Shown: piece after piece, positions 50,601 through 62,210 of the stretch
Layout of the letters: the number at the start of each line of letters is the position of its first letter
How positions within the stretch are numbered: the stretch's first letter is position 1
Source: Dirofilaria immitis
Lineage: Eukaryota; Nematoda; Chromadorea; Rhabditida; Onchocercidae
NCBI GenBank assembly: GCA_024305405.1
Contig: JAKNDB010000064.1
Location: 1,550,001-1,614,000 of the forward strand
DNA length: 64,000 bases
Direction of reading: 5' to 3'
The notes under the pieces: model-generated
What the model saw: only the letters and a program-made list of their open reading frames with translations
Databases searched by the model: none
What the model was told of the DNA's origin: nothing
Position numbers and translations under genes: made by a program

Positions 50601-53539
50601 AAAAAAAAACAAATGATTGCAAATTTGCAGATACCAGAATTTCTTTTTTTTTAGGATGGTAGAGATTTTTTAATTTAAAATTTTTATTCAAAAATGAGAA
50701 AATATAGCACATACGGTAACTTCTTTACATACATCATTTTTTTTCATTTAAAAGAATTTCCGCTTTTAAAAATCATGTGATTCACAGAGGCTTAAATCTT
50801 TTTACAGTAGACATTTTGGCGTTTCTAAAACGGTTTTTAATAGCTCACATTTTGAAGGGCATCTTTTGAACATTAACGGTTCACTCTTTCATGTCTAACT
50901 TTGAAAATAGCAATTCTAACAATTAAAAGTAACTATTGGATTTTGGAATCACTATTGGGATTGACGTTTAGTGATAGACGAAATATTGTCGCAGATGCTT
51001 CAATCCCTAAACTACGTATATTATCAAACATCATAATTTATGTTCATGCTACATGAATATATATATTTAATATATCCGGTTGCATCTGTGATGTGCGTAT
51101 CCACTGTTTTGTGACAATGAAAACGATGAGAAATCTCATTTCTGTGGTCGTTTATTGGGGACTATTTATGACTGGTTGAGGCTAATTACGGGTAAATATT
51201 CTTCCTTTCATCCTAAGTGTTGCATATCCCATACTATTTCTTACTCTTTCTCTTTCCTTGCTATCTCTTTTCATCTTGAATTTTTTCTGATATAAGGTCA
51301 AAAACCAAGAATTTCAAAATTACTTGTAAAAATGCTAGATGCAAGTATAGTATGTTTAGATTTGAATGAATTCTGAAGCTAATTCTAGTCTGAAGAATAT
51401 CTGATAATATATGATACGGATTATCATGCATTTCGGTCTGATACACCACCAGTTGATCGCTGTGGCTATTCTCTACTTTTTAATACTTTTTTTTTCAAGT
51501 AAAGAAATCTAGTAAATTCCATATAAGAGAGGTGATGTGATCGTCTTGTCATAACAAACTGAAGAAATATTTATCAATTACTGGCCTATCAGGCTTTCTA
51601 GGTTGTGTAATTCTTAAAGTTTTGACGAATAGTTACGCTCTGTTTTCTAATCATTCCACTTTTCATTTATATTTTTTGTTGTATTTCTCATCTCTGCTCT
51701 TCGAAAAGACCTTGGATGATCGAAACAACAATGCAAATTCTCATGCTGTGTTACGATAGTTGAATTTTTTTCTGAGCTCCCTCATTTTTTTCCGTCTCGC
51801 TGAACATTCTGGAATTTCCATGAATACCATACCTGTTTTTGAATCGGGCAAAATTAGAAATATAAAAATTTGAACAAGTTCTTACGAATTAAAACTACAT
51901 AACAAAGTTACTGCTTATGATAAAGCATTTTTGAAATCGAAATTTGATTTCTAAAATGGGATGAGATCATTTCAAATTAAAATGCATTCGGCTTATGACC
52001 AGCATTTACATATTATATATATATATATAAGTTTTTCGTCTTAATAATCTCATTTCCAATTTAAGTTTGCTAGCAGTCCGATACGGCAAAAATATAAACA
52101 ACACTAACTTAAGGTATAGAATTTTAAAGTTTCTCCCTGATTTTTATAATAAATGATTGGTTTCGGTTATTGCATATTTATTCATTTAAATCATTATTTT
52201 TTTCGAAGTAATCAATTAAAATCTATTGCTTCTATTAAAAAATCGCAAATATTATCTGTTTTGTAGATTTTTCAAAAGTTTGTTTTTAATTAGACTATAA
52301 GAGAGGATAATTCTTCTGAGAAATTAGTAATCTGGTATTATAATATAAGCTTAACTGATTCCAGAATCTCTAGCCTGCAGCATTTATAAGTTAAGATGTT
52401 TATACATTATTACTAAATTATCCATTGTCCGGTCTTTTTTCATGTATACTTCAAATTTTATTTTTAAAAATTATTATTGTTATATGATGATTCTAAAATC
52501 CAGAATCCGAATGTCTTTATTTATTCAAGGAATAAACTATGTGGATCAAGTCAACATATCAATGACGATGGTGATATTAAGCAGCGGCAAAAGCAGCTTC
52601 AGAATGCATTGAATAGTGACAATGGAGAACAGCTGGAATCAAATGCTCCGAGCAATTTGATTTTGGTAAGTATCTCATTCTGTTCGGGAAAAATCCAATT
52701 GATTTTACATTTTCTGACGAGAAAAAGGCACATCTGGTTTTAATATATATCATGGAGTTTTTTGATGGCAATAAAAAGCTACTGAATGTGAGAGTTCGTT
52801 GTTGTTAAACTTAAAGCTAAGGCCAACATATGTAAAAATCTATAAACATATCCAGTCATATAATTTTTCTCAATTTAATGACTTATTAGAGTGCATAACA
52901 GAAAAGCTCATACATAGCTATAAAGCTGGTATTTTTCTATAATCAAGTTAGAGCAATTTTTATGAACTTCCCTGAAACAAATGGAAAGGCTTACATATAG
53001 CCTTACTGGATATATTATGTGTATGTGTGCGTCCCCTGGATTACTGTGTATCTATATTTGTATGCCTCTTTATTCCCGTTAAATTTTATGATGATAATTA
53101 TGAATTGGAATAAATCAAAAGCACAAATCAAAAAGTTTCTATTGACAATATTTCTTCACTCTTTAAGCTTCATTTCATTTTCTGAAACTTGAAATTAAAG
53201 AAATTAAAACAGAAGTTCTTGTAAAAGGATCGATGATATAATGATTAGAATGACTCAAAATAGAACAGAAATTATGAGATTTGAATTATTATTAATTATT
53301 GAAATATTGATTGAAAGCATATTATTATATATATTTTGGTAAAAGAGTTATAGTCTTCAGTAATTGTAATATATGGTACTTATCACCATTTTCATATCTT
53401 CCAGGCACTTCAACAACGCATAGGTGGATCGAATGAGAATGCATTAGCATTGCTGGAACAACTAAAGAAATGCTTGATCGGTGGAGCGGTGAGCTCAAAC
53501 ATCCATCTTAATCCAGAAGTGATTAGAAAGAATGCTTAA
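35678..53539 (+). CDS. Large RS-domain protein with decapeptide repeats, unnamed (many apparent frameshifts)
   Basis: I do not recognise an ortholog. Readable exons: 35678-36088, 36205-36282, 36691-36773, 37684-37989, 38554-38643, 38779-38868, 39369-39457, 39836-39927, 40009-40803, 41011-41182, 41303-41590, 41981-42165, 42290-42425, about 42494-42630, 42710-42807, 42935-43033, 43201-43280, 43392-43532, 43782-43890, 44189-44317, 44553-44674, 44817-45262, 45491-45701, 50522-50580, 52504-52665, 53405-53539; roughly 1,580 residues. Order of regions: acidic Ser/Glu-rich N-terminus; aromatic GWIYHGESDGYRYYIG; DGYWYMQDNSGNFIPYTGY; about twelve FPVDENGQPV-type decapeptides; SLQWNDYYNRYYKN; proline-rich PPPPSTYPPPP; an RS domain (SRHRRSRSRSSYHDSHRRS); lysine/arginine blocks (RKRKRKKKERR); charged helices (LLKRKWEEDEEDELSRLR, RAERRRLKRERLRATI); a Gln-rich tail ending in RKNA. 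RS and charged-helix content suggests a nuclear role in splicing; this is inference. One gene is assumed because phases chain across nearly all exons. Confidence 0.72.
36774..37683 (+). other. RS gene intron 3
   Basis: About 910 bp between GAG|GTCAGT and GGATTTTTTAG. A TGAGGTAG word near 36938 has the let-7 seed but no convincing hairpin. Nothing else seen. Confidence 0.5.
37684..38868 (+). repeat. Decapeptide-repeat coding exons (two of them exactly 90 bp)
   Basis: Within the RS gene, exons 37684-37989, 38554-38643 and 38779-38868 encode about twelve decapeptides of form (F/V)P-x-D-x-x-G-x-P-(I/V). Examples are FPVDENGQPV, FPRDANGRFI, MPLDEQGKPV and VPYDASGTPL. The last two exons are both 90 bp and both bounded by phase-1 introns, so each codes for 30 residues, three repeats. 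The exon 37684-37989 needs one extra base near 37970-37976 to keep the pattern (PLVPVDTNG). Confidence 0.8.
37990..38553 (+). other. RS gene intron 4
   Basis: 564 bp between G|GTTAGT and TTTTTGCAG. AT-rich, no feature recognised. Confidence 0.55.
38869..39368 (+). other. RS gene intron 6
   Basis: 500 bp, less AT-rich than other introns (for example around 38975-39010 and 39190-39250). It could hide a small unrecognised exon, but no frame joins the flanking phase-1 sites convincingly. The 39458-39835 intron is featureless. Confidence 0.4.
45702..50521 (+). other. Very long intron of the RS gene (4.8 kb)
   Basis: It lies between CAT AAG|GTTGAT and GTTTTTGCAG|AAG TTG. The next longest introns of this gene are under 3 kb and most are under 700 bp. 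It contains a short CATCA run (about 47265-47284) and TA runs (about 50174-50193). No coding family was recognised on either strand. Confidence 0.5.
50581..52503 (+). other. Second long intron of the RS gene
   Basis: 1.9 kb between CA|GTAAGA and AAATCCAG. AT-rich with TA repeats near 52014-52029. The phases of the flanking exons do not agree as written (2 into 0), so either one base is missing in a flanking exon or a boundary is misplaced. The last intron (52666-53404) is unremarkable. Confidence 0.4.
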
Positions 53540-56083
53540 ATTTTTTACCTTTTCTGTTCAGAATTTATTGCAGTATTCTTAATCACAGTTTATTTTAATT
53601 TCGCTTATGATATCAAAGTTATTGACAATTTTTTTTCACTCGTCATCATATCGTTTTAGTTTAAATCTATTGCATCTGTTGGTTACCGTTATCGATCAAT
53701 GGTAATGTTCTGTTTTTGTTATCAGTTTTGTTAGATTTTGGTTTATGTATTGAATAAGACAGATGCAAATTAGTGATTTTTATTCGCAATAGAAAATCTT
53801 CAATTATCGATTTAAATGGATCTTATGCTACATATGTATGTATCCGTAATCTGAAATAATGAAATTTTTTCTTTCTTCAGCCTACAAATTCATCTTCTCT
53901 TTCTCGGAAAGTCTTTTCGCATATCTATTATAATGCTTAAAAGGTTAATAAAACTTGAAGCAGTGAATGAACTCATCAGTAATTCAAGCATATTTCTAAA
54001 TGACGATATCGATTACTGTATTTGTCAGGATCGGCAGTCGTTTTAATGAGACACTAATAAAAAAAAGGAGGGTTTATAATGTGGAAGTGATGGATGTTAC
54101 ACAAACCTGCTAAATTTGGTTTTTAGAAATGGATGGATAAATTTTTCTGAAAGGAATTTATCTGATGGATTTTTATCCTTTAAGATGTTTTTAAATTTTA
54201 ATTATTTAAATTTGACAATATAATGAGGTGTAAGAAAAATTTTACATCTAAAAGCTCTTATTATTTCATGAGCAATTAATTGATCGTTTAAAGTATAAAA
54301 TCGATAAATAGATGCTTATAATTTAATATTTCAAACAAATCAGTAGCAATATTTCCAAAAGAGTTTAGTTAAACTTCATCGATGTGCATGTGCTATGAAT
54401 TGTTAAGATAAATGAGCAAAATATTACTTCAAATAACTTTTCATTCATACAGGGAACAGTATTAATTGGCTGGTTAGCTTTTTTTTTTCCTCTCATAAAA
54501 TGTAGCAAATTTCTAAAAATTTGTTGCATTATAGAAGTTTTTGAAATGAGAGGAAGAAAAAAAAGAAAAAGGCAAAATTGAAAAGGTCATATAATATGAA
54601 AGTAGGTGTGAATTTTATTCGGCTCAAAATGCACTGGGACAAAGAGTATTAAATAGTGAAAATATGCCGAATTGAATAATTATTATCGAATCAATGAAAT
54701 TTTAAGGGTAGAAAAAAAAAGGAAAAATAGTTCATATTGGAGGTTTTTTTTTTTTCTGAATTACCAGGTACGAGATTCATCATTATCACACGAGATCATC
54801 ATCACACACATTTGCTTTATAATTCCCGTTGCTATTATTTATTTGTAGTGTTGAAAAAGAAATTTTAGCTATAATAATAATAATAATAATTTTGTGGTTT
54901 TTTTTTTTTTTATTAGAAAATTCAATTTATTAAAGAAAAAAATTTTTTTAAATTTTACATTTTAATATTTTTGCTAAACGATTTCAACGATTCAATTAAT
55001 CTCAATTCAAGTAATTAATTAATTTTTCACGACTCAATTAACGATTCAATTAATTTCAATCGAATAAGATGAATTTTAATTGTAGTTTAAATGTCAGAAA
55101 ATATTTAATAAATATTTAAATTTTTAGTCGTAAAAAAAATTTTATATTTAAATTTATCATTATTTTTCTCTTTGATTATTTACGCATTTTTTATTATAAC
55201 TTTCAGTTAATTTTGATAAGCAAATAATCATGATTTTTTTTTTTTTAATGATTTAATCTCTGATATTATTGCTAATTTCTATAGACATGGAGTTTTTTTT
55301 GTTTTTTCATTTTTAGCTTATCATTTATGATTAAAAATATTCATCATATCTTTTTTCTTTTTCCTAATTATTAACGCATATTTTTTATAGCTTTCAGTTA
55401 ATTTGATAGACAATAATTATCTTATCATTTTATGATTATATTGAAAATGATTGAATTTTAATTTGGAATATTTTTTTTTGCCTTTTTCACTAAGATGATG
55501 CAATCATTTTATTATTATTATTTTAGACAAGGAAAAAGTTTTCATTTTTAAAAAAAAAAAATTTTGCAAAAATTCATTGGCTTTAGTATAATTCAGTAAA
55601 TAATGCATTCCATAAATAATGGAAATTATAAGCGTTGTAGTAATGTGATATTTAATTTGAAATCAATAAATGAATAAATTTGAATAATTGTATCGGAAAT
55701 TTTTAACAATTGCTTAAATTTTGAATGAATAAATTTTGCATGAAAATAAGATTTCTACAAAATTTAAATGAATCTTTTTTTTTTTTTTTTGGTAGTAAAA
55801 TAAACGATTAATAGTAATGATTGTTTAATTAATTATATACTCTATTTATTATATATTGAATTTTGTTTTTTTCTTTTCGTTTGTTCTTTAAAGCTATTAA
55901 TATAATTAATAAATTAAAATTAAATTACAACATTTAAATAAGTATGAAAATGATTTTATATATATATTTATATATAAAATATATATATATATATATGTGT
56001 ATTATATATCTAAAGATAAGTGTATATTTCTAATTAAAACATATATATTGATTAGGATGATAAAAAAAAAAAAAAGTGATATT
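53540..56083. other. Convergent 3' region between the RS gene and the Antp-type homeobox exon
   Basis: 2.5 kb of AT-rich sequence holding the 3' ends of two convergent units. A plus-strand AATAAA at 53947-53952 is a possible polyadenylation signal for the RS gene. It contains long A/T homopolymers, an AAT run near 54872-54889 and TA runs near 55977-55996. No gene was seen. Confidence 0.5.
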
Positions 56084-56316
56084 TTAAAATTGAATTAATT
56101 CTCGATTCCTGTGCTCTTCTCGTGCTTTATCCTCTTTTTTCTTCTTCATTCGTCGATTTTGAAACCAAATTTTGATTTGTCGTTCGGTAAGACCAAGTGC
56201 TCGATTTAATTCAATACGTCGTCGTCGGGTCAAATATTTGTTGTAATGAAATTCCTTTTCAAGTTCCAACGTTTGTTGACGACTGTACGTTTGTCTCCCT
56301 CTCTTCTTACAATTAT
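56084..56316 (-). CDS. ant-1: Antp/Hox6-8-type homeobox terminal exon
   Basis: A single exon with acceptor GATTTTGCAG and stop at 56084-56086. It opens with two bases (AT) that complete a codon, then [58 protein letters not shown] and the short tail [33 protein letters not shown] and [15 protein letters not shown] are Antennapedia-group hallmarks. [15 protein letters not shown] also resembles C. elegans MAB-5. The name ant-1 follows my unverified recollection of the Brugia gene linked to egl-5. No ATG lies in the exon before the homeodomain, and I found no separate N-terminal or YPWM exon between here and 57921. It may therefore be spliced from the exon at 59336-59706 (see findings). The tail after the homeodomain is only about 15 residues. 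Confidence 0.85.
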
Positions 56317-57920
56317 CTGCAAAATCAATTACCTTTTTGTTTTTTTTCTTTTTTTACCTGAATCATCATCGTTTTGAAGAGAAGAAGAGCACAGGAATTA
56401 TAAACTACATTTGTATTAATTTGAATAGCTCTATGAAATTATGGTATTTTTTTGTTTATAAAATTTTTGGTATAATTAATAAATTTTGTTTTGTTTATAT
56501 AAATAAAAGATATTAGCAAAAGATAAACATATAAATGTAAATATAAATATATATATATATAGGATGATAAATTGAATGTAAATATTTTAAAAAAAAAAAA
56601 AAAAGTTAGACGTATGATGACGAATAGTAAGAAATGACTTCATACATTTTTACTTATAATATATAAATTTTAATATTTCTCAAATTTTAGGAATAATTTT
56701 TTAAAATTTAGAAAATGCTAAAATTATTAGCATCAATTATTTCAGCGTTATTAATATCATTATCATTATTATCACTATTATTATTCAAATGATAAAAATT
56801 TATTTGAATTTGGATAAAATTTTTAAATCTATTTAAATCTTGTACGATTAGAATTTGAAGTGTTAAGAATGATTAGAATTTGATGCAAAAATTAAGTATT
56901 AAAATTTAAGCATTAAAAATTAAGTATTAAAATTTGAAAATGAATATGATGAAGCATTGATAAGATGATATTTTCTTTTTCTTTCTTTTTTTTTTCACAA
57001 ACATTGCTGAAATATGTAATTGAAAAAAACTGAACAACTTTTTTTGTCATTTCAAACTTTTTTTCTTTCTTTCATTCAATTCATTCATTTAAAATAAAAC
57101 AAAAAAAAGGCGCTCAAATATAACATTTTCATATATAATAATTAAATTAAATTAATTTGAAAAAAATAAAAAAAACAAAAAAGTAAAAAGTAAAAATCAA
57201 CATTTATGTTTACAATTAGAACATATAACGAAAAAAAATGCGTCAAACTTAAAGAGAAAATTATTTTTTTGTTTTACTTTTAGTTTGTTGTTTTTTTGAT
57301 CAAAATCATTTTAAATTCTTAAAATTTAATTTTCAAAATTTTTTCTCAAAAAAATTATACATTTTAAATTTACTCAAATAAATTAATCCGTTACAGTATT
57401 AGTATTAGATTAGTCTTTAATTCTAATACTTTTTTTTTGCTTTTGAATACGATAAGAATAGTAAGCGTAAAATTTTTTTGAATACGATAATGGTAAGAGT
57501 AAAATTTTTTTGAATACGATAATGGTAAGAGTAAAATTTTTTTTGAATACGATAAGAATAGTAGGAGTAAAATTATGCTAATAAATTTATTGCTTATATG
57601 CGGTACAAAATTGGCCGCCTTTTTCAAGGAATTTTTTCTTTCAGCCAAATATATGATAATTTTTTTTTTTTTTTTGGAAGGAGGGGAAAATTTTTAAATA
57701 AATGAGCAGCAATTAGTTTGTCGCATATTTTTTTTTCGTTTTAAAAATAATTACTATAAAAATTCACCGGTAATAAAGTAAATGAGAAAAAAAATTATAT
57801 TAATCGAATGGATGTTGATGCATCACATAGTACATGAAAAATGCATACATACAAAGGGAGAAAAAAAGGAGTAAAAGAAAAAATTTTTTTTTTTTTTTTG
57901 AAAATTCAATAAATCAAATT
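56317..57920 (-). other. Spacer between the two homeobox exons
   Basis: 1.6 kb of AT-rich DNA downstream of the egl-5 stop and upstream of the Antp-type acceptor. It must hold the egl-5 3'UTR and, if the Antp-type exon has its own promoter, that promoter too. A four-copy tandem repeat lies at 57444-57573. No YPWM-coding sequence was seen on the minus strand. Confidence 0.55.
57444..57573. repeat. Tandem repeat, about 36-bp unit, four copies
   Basis: Units contain GAATACGATAA, then AGAATAGTA or TGGTAAGAG, then TAAAATTTTTTT. The two middle copies are almost identical. Confidence 0.9.
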
Positions 57921-59706
57921 TCATATATTGGGTGGACAAATAGGATAGGGTACATAGGATGCTGGATGAGGTGGTACCTGATTAGGCCATGGTTGGGCCA
58001 TTGTTGGCATTGCTGACATACACCAGCCTGCACCACTAGCTACCTTTTTATCTACGCGTTCGTCAGCTACTGCTGCTGCTGCAGCTGCTGCCGCAGCGGC
58101 AGCCGCAGCAGCCGCACTATCAACGACTAATTGCTTAGGCGGATTTGCTGGAAGTAACGCTGAATGCTCATTTTGCTCTTCGCACCGATTCTTCTCCTTT
58201 TTCGCTTTCATTCGACGATTTTGAAACCATATTTTGATTTGTCGATCGCTTAAATTGGTCTGTAGACGAAGCTCTTCACGTTGCTTTTTACTCACATAGC
58301 TGCTTTGTTGAAATTTGCTCTCCAGCACTGATGTCTGATAACGTTGATATGTTTGACGACCTTTCTTCGATTGTGCTGCAATTTTAGATCAAAAACAAAA
58401 TTCTACCAAAAATTTTATCGCCTTTTTTTTTTCCAAACTCCTTGTCTTTGTTATTTCAGCAATTATTATTTCAATTTTTTAGCAATTTTTAAAAATCTTT
58501 TTTTCCGATTATCAAAAATCATATTTTGAAATTGATAATCGTTGCATGGAAATGAATAAAATAATAAAATATGAATTAACTATTATTTAAATTTTAGTAT
58601 AAAAATATAAAAAGGAAAACAAAAAAAAATTGAAAGTTATGAAATTTTAAGAGTAAAATTTAGAATTTTTTACAATAAAATTATTGCAAAAGTTTTATAA
58701 AAAAAAGTTGATTTTTTGTAGTAATCGATAAACTTCAAAAGATCGTATAAATGAAAGAATTTAATCAAATTTAATGAATTAATTGATCAATAAAATAAAT
58801 GATAGGATAATGTAATGCTAATTGTTGTAATTTGTTGTAATGTAATGAAGATTATCATTAATCGACAAAATACAATAATAATGATAAACAGGACATTAAA
58901 TAAAAATTGATGTGATGAGATTTTGAATATAGCGACATTTATAATTGATAAAAATATGTATGAATAGTTCAAAAAATGTGATAAGAAATTAAATGATAAA
59001 TATTTTATAATAATTTAATAATTCGATGAACTGTTAAATTATTCTACAAGAATGGATCAAATCTTGAATCTAAAAATTGAATCATTGATCTATAAAAGAT
59101 GTGTGGTATAATAATGTTTCATTAAAATGGAATGAAAAGGGGTATTAAATAAAAATTTATGGACAATTAAATAAAATAAAAGATAGAATGACTATTAGCA
59201 GTATATATACACCCAATGAAATTGGCCCTTAGAGACAGACAAACACCATTGATGGACAAAATAAACACAAAAAATGATTGAAGTGAAAAAATTGAATTAA
59301 ATATGTCATAAAATTTCATTTAAATTTTAACTCACCATAATTTGGCCAATGTGGAGGTGCATAGCATTGTGCTGGCCAAGCAGAAAATGCAGCCGCAGCT
59401 GGATTCATTGGTTGTCCGAATTGTTGATAATAATTAGGCCAATTACCATATTGCTGTACATATGCAGCAGCAGCACTTTGATATAAGGCTGGATCCGGTT
59501 GAGTGGTAGTCGAATTAGGATCACTACTATCAGAAGAACCCGAAGATTTTGTAGTTGTTGATGATGAATTAGTATGACCAACACCTTGAGTCATTTGTGC
59601 AAGTCGTTGCAAATGATCATCGGTAGGAATAGCAGCAGCTACAGCAGCTGATGCTGCAGCATCTTGAAAAGTTCGTGAACCGGAAGCGGAAATTCGAAAC
59701 CCATCG
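57921..59706 (-). CDS. egl-5: Abd-B/Hox9-13-type homeodomain protein EGL-5 (5' end incomplete)
   Basis: Posterior Hox factor. Exons: 59706-59336 and 58375-57921, joined in phase 1 (TAT G|CA CAA). The upstream exon has acceptor AACGCTTTCAG and codes for an Ala/Ser/Thr/Gln/Tyr-rich region (FRISASGSRTFQDAASAAV, then ALYQSAAAAYVQQYGNWPNY) and ends CYAPPHWPNYG. The lone Trp may be a reduced Abd-B-like hexapeptide; no YPWM is present. The downstream exon has the homeodomain [60 protein letters not shown], near-identical in memory to C. elegans EGL-5, then a run of about 15 Ala and a Pro-rich end PYPICPPNI. The upstream exon is open beyond its acceptor but lacks an in-frame ATG before 59594. Either a further 5' exon exists or translation starts at 59594. 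Confidence 0.88.
58376..59335 (-). other. egl-5 intron before the homeobox
   Basis: 960 bp between TATG|GTGAGT and AAATTGCAG. AT-rich, no further coding exon recognised. Confidence 0.7.
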
Positions 59707-59884
59707 CTGAAAGCGTTGGTGCATTCATGCTTCTTGCTATCACTTTATTCTTGCTTTTATCAATATGTATAGCAAATTTTCAGCAATGAAAAAAACACAA
59801 AGAAAAAGAACGGAAATTGAAATTGCTGATGATCAAATTGATAGGATATGGGAGGGATCAATCGAATTGATAAATATGATGGAT

Positions 59885-60006
59885 GGAATAAATGGACCGA
59901 TGGATGGATAGATGGATGGATGAATAGATGGACCAATGGATGAATGGATGGATGGATGGATGGATGGATGGATGGATGGATAGATAGATGGACCGATAGA
60001 TGGATG
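59885..60006. repeat. GATG tetranucleotide array
   Basis: An interrupted (GATG)n array directly upstream of the egl-5 exon. GTTA/GGTT tetranucleotides follow at about 60667-60698. Confidence 0.9.
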
Positions 60007-61605
60007 GGTCACACTTTCTTCTTTACTCCTCTCTTCTTGTTACTACTTAAAATAGCACTGCTGCTACTGCTGCTCCTTTGAACATTTGAATATTGCCATA
60101 CGAAAACTGCAGATGCTGTTGTCGTTAATACACCACCACCTCTTGCAGGCAAGACATGCACATCATGTCAAGCAGTTTAGTAGTAGTAGCAGCTCAACAA
60201 TACCGTATCTAAGCCAAAAGGGCGGAGCTATCTTTTCAAATCTTTTGCTATTGCTCCACTTCTCTCACTTCTCTTGCTATATGATCAGATGAACAAACTT
60301 AGAAGGGGTACTTTATGGGCGTTTTACCAACAACACTCTGATTGGTTGAATTTGCCCCTTCTGAAAAATAAAATTAAAAATTACATGATTGTAAAGATAT
60401 TGATAAAGAAAAAAAAAGAAAAAACGAGAGAACGAATCGGTCGAAACTTATCATATATTTTAGTTTATCAATTTTTTTTCTTAAAAAACGTTTGATTATT
60501 ATTATCATTATCTACGTAAACGTATATTACGCAAGAAAAAAGAATACGTGAAAAATTATACATAATAAATTAACATTTTAACGTAGTGTAAAAAAAAAAT
60601 TAAGATAACGGAAAAGACATGAAAATTTACGTTTTAAATTTCCTAATAAAATTGATCATTTGGACAGTTAGTTAGTTAGTTGGTTGGTTGGTTGGTTTGC
60701 CTTTCAAATATATATATATATATATAGCTCAAAAACGTCAGTAATTCGCATAGCAATAGCAATACTATTTATAATAATGGGCCGCTTAATGCTCTATTAA
60801 AATTTGATTGCTTTTATTCATCAAATTTTCGCTATTTTCTTTTCATTCATGCATGAAATTTTTTATTCAACAAATCAGATGAAATGAAAAATTAAAGATC
60901 AAATAAATATAATTATTAAAAAAAAAAAAAAAAAAACGAGAGAGAGAAAAAAAAAGGAAGGAGAAAAAACAAAGGCAAAAGATTGTCCACTCTGTCATTA
61001 TAAATACAACATATTTTTACATTCTCGTACTTCTATCAATAATTTAGGCGTAATTTTGATGCTAATTTAAAAAAAGTTTCTTCATGTCTTCTTTAATAGA
61101 CTTGCTATAATAATAGTAATAATAATAATTATTATTATTATTATCAATTGAATTCCTATAAGTATATGAAATAAGAAATAGGAAATTAATTAATCTTCTC
61201 CTCTTACTTCTTTCTCTTATATAAATTTTTTTTTTTTTTTTTTAGGATACCTAAAATTATTTAGTTAAAATTTTTTAATACAAAATTAAGTTTGTCTTCT
61301 TTTTTCATTTATTTGTCACGTTTGAACTTATAAAAGTCTAATTATAATTTGATTTTATAAGATATTTTTAATTGTTTATTTTGCTATCAAATAACGAATG
61401 GATTAATTTTGAAATATAAAAATTTATTTTTCAAAAGAAAAATTTTTTAATCAAAATTTTCAGTATTAATGCACAATAATGGGAGTTCATCTATGGAAGA
61501 CAAAAATTATTAACAAAATATTTAGTAGTGGATAATTTAGCATTGTACAAGAGTTGACAAAATTTATAGCTACAATTCAAATAAATGAGCCATTGAGAGA
61601 AACGA

Positions 61606-61678
61606 ACGAAGAGAGAGAGAGAAATAGAGAGAGAGAGAAAAGGTGGAAGAGAGAGACAGAGAGAGAGAGAGTGAGTGA
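61606..61678. repeat. GA microsatellite
   Basis: An interrupted GA run; the Leu/Ser-rich frame on the minus strand is a repeat artefact. Confidence 0.9.
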
Positions 61679-62115
61679 GATAAAATTTTTCGATCCATTT
61701 GATTAAGCCTAATAAATTAGGACACCAGCTCAAGAGATTTACTAGATACTATTGTTATTTCATATCAATCGCTAGATAATTATAAATATTAATTTTAAAA
61801 ATATTTAATCAAAATAATAGAATATTTATTTTATTAATGAGTTCTATAATTTATCGTTGGCTTATTATGTATAATTTTTCATTTCATCTACTTGCTAAGA
61901 TATCTAAAGTTTGACTTATCTAATAAACCTACAATTTATTTGCAACATTGTTTGTTTGTTTTTTCTGACTTTTCTAAAAAAAAAGTTTTAAATATGAAAG
62001 CTTTAAAACTTTTAAAAACTTAAATATAAAATGTATCCCATAAAATATACAATGAAAAAAGTTTATATTTAAAAATTAAACTTTCATTAAAAATTTTTCT
62101 CACATTTTAACAATA

Positions 62116-62210
62116 ATCATGAAATCAGTATCATGAAAATCAGTATCATGAAATTAGTATCATGAAATTAGTATCATGAAATCATTATCATGAAATCACT
62201 ATCATAAAAT
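62116..62210. repeat. 15-bp tandem repeat
   Basis: About six copies of a unit close to ATCATGAAATCAGT(A), followed at about 62282-62336 by an ATC trinucleotide array. Confidence 0.9.

Noticed and set aside
61491..61733. Leu/Ser-rich minus-strand frame
   Set aside because: It is created by the GA microsatellite.
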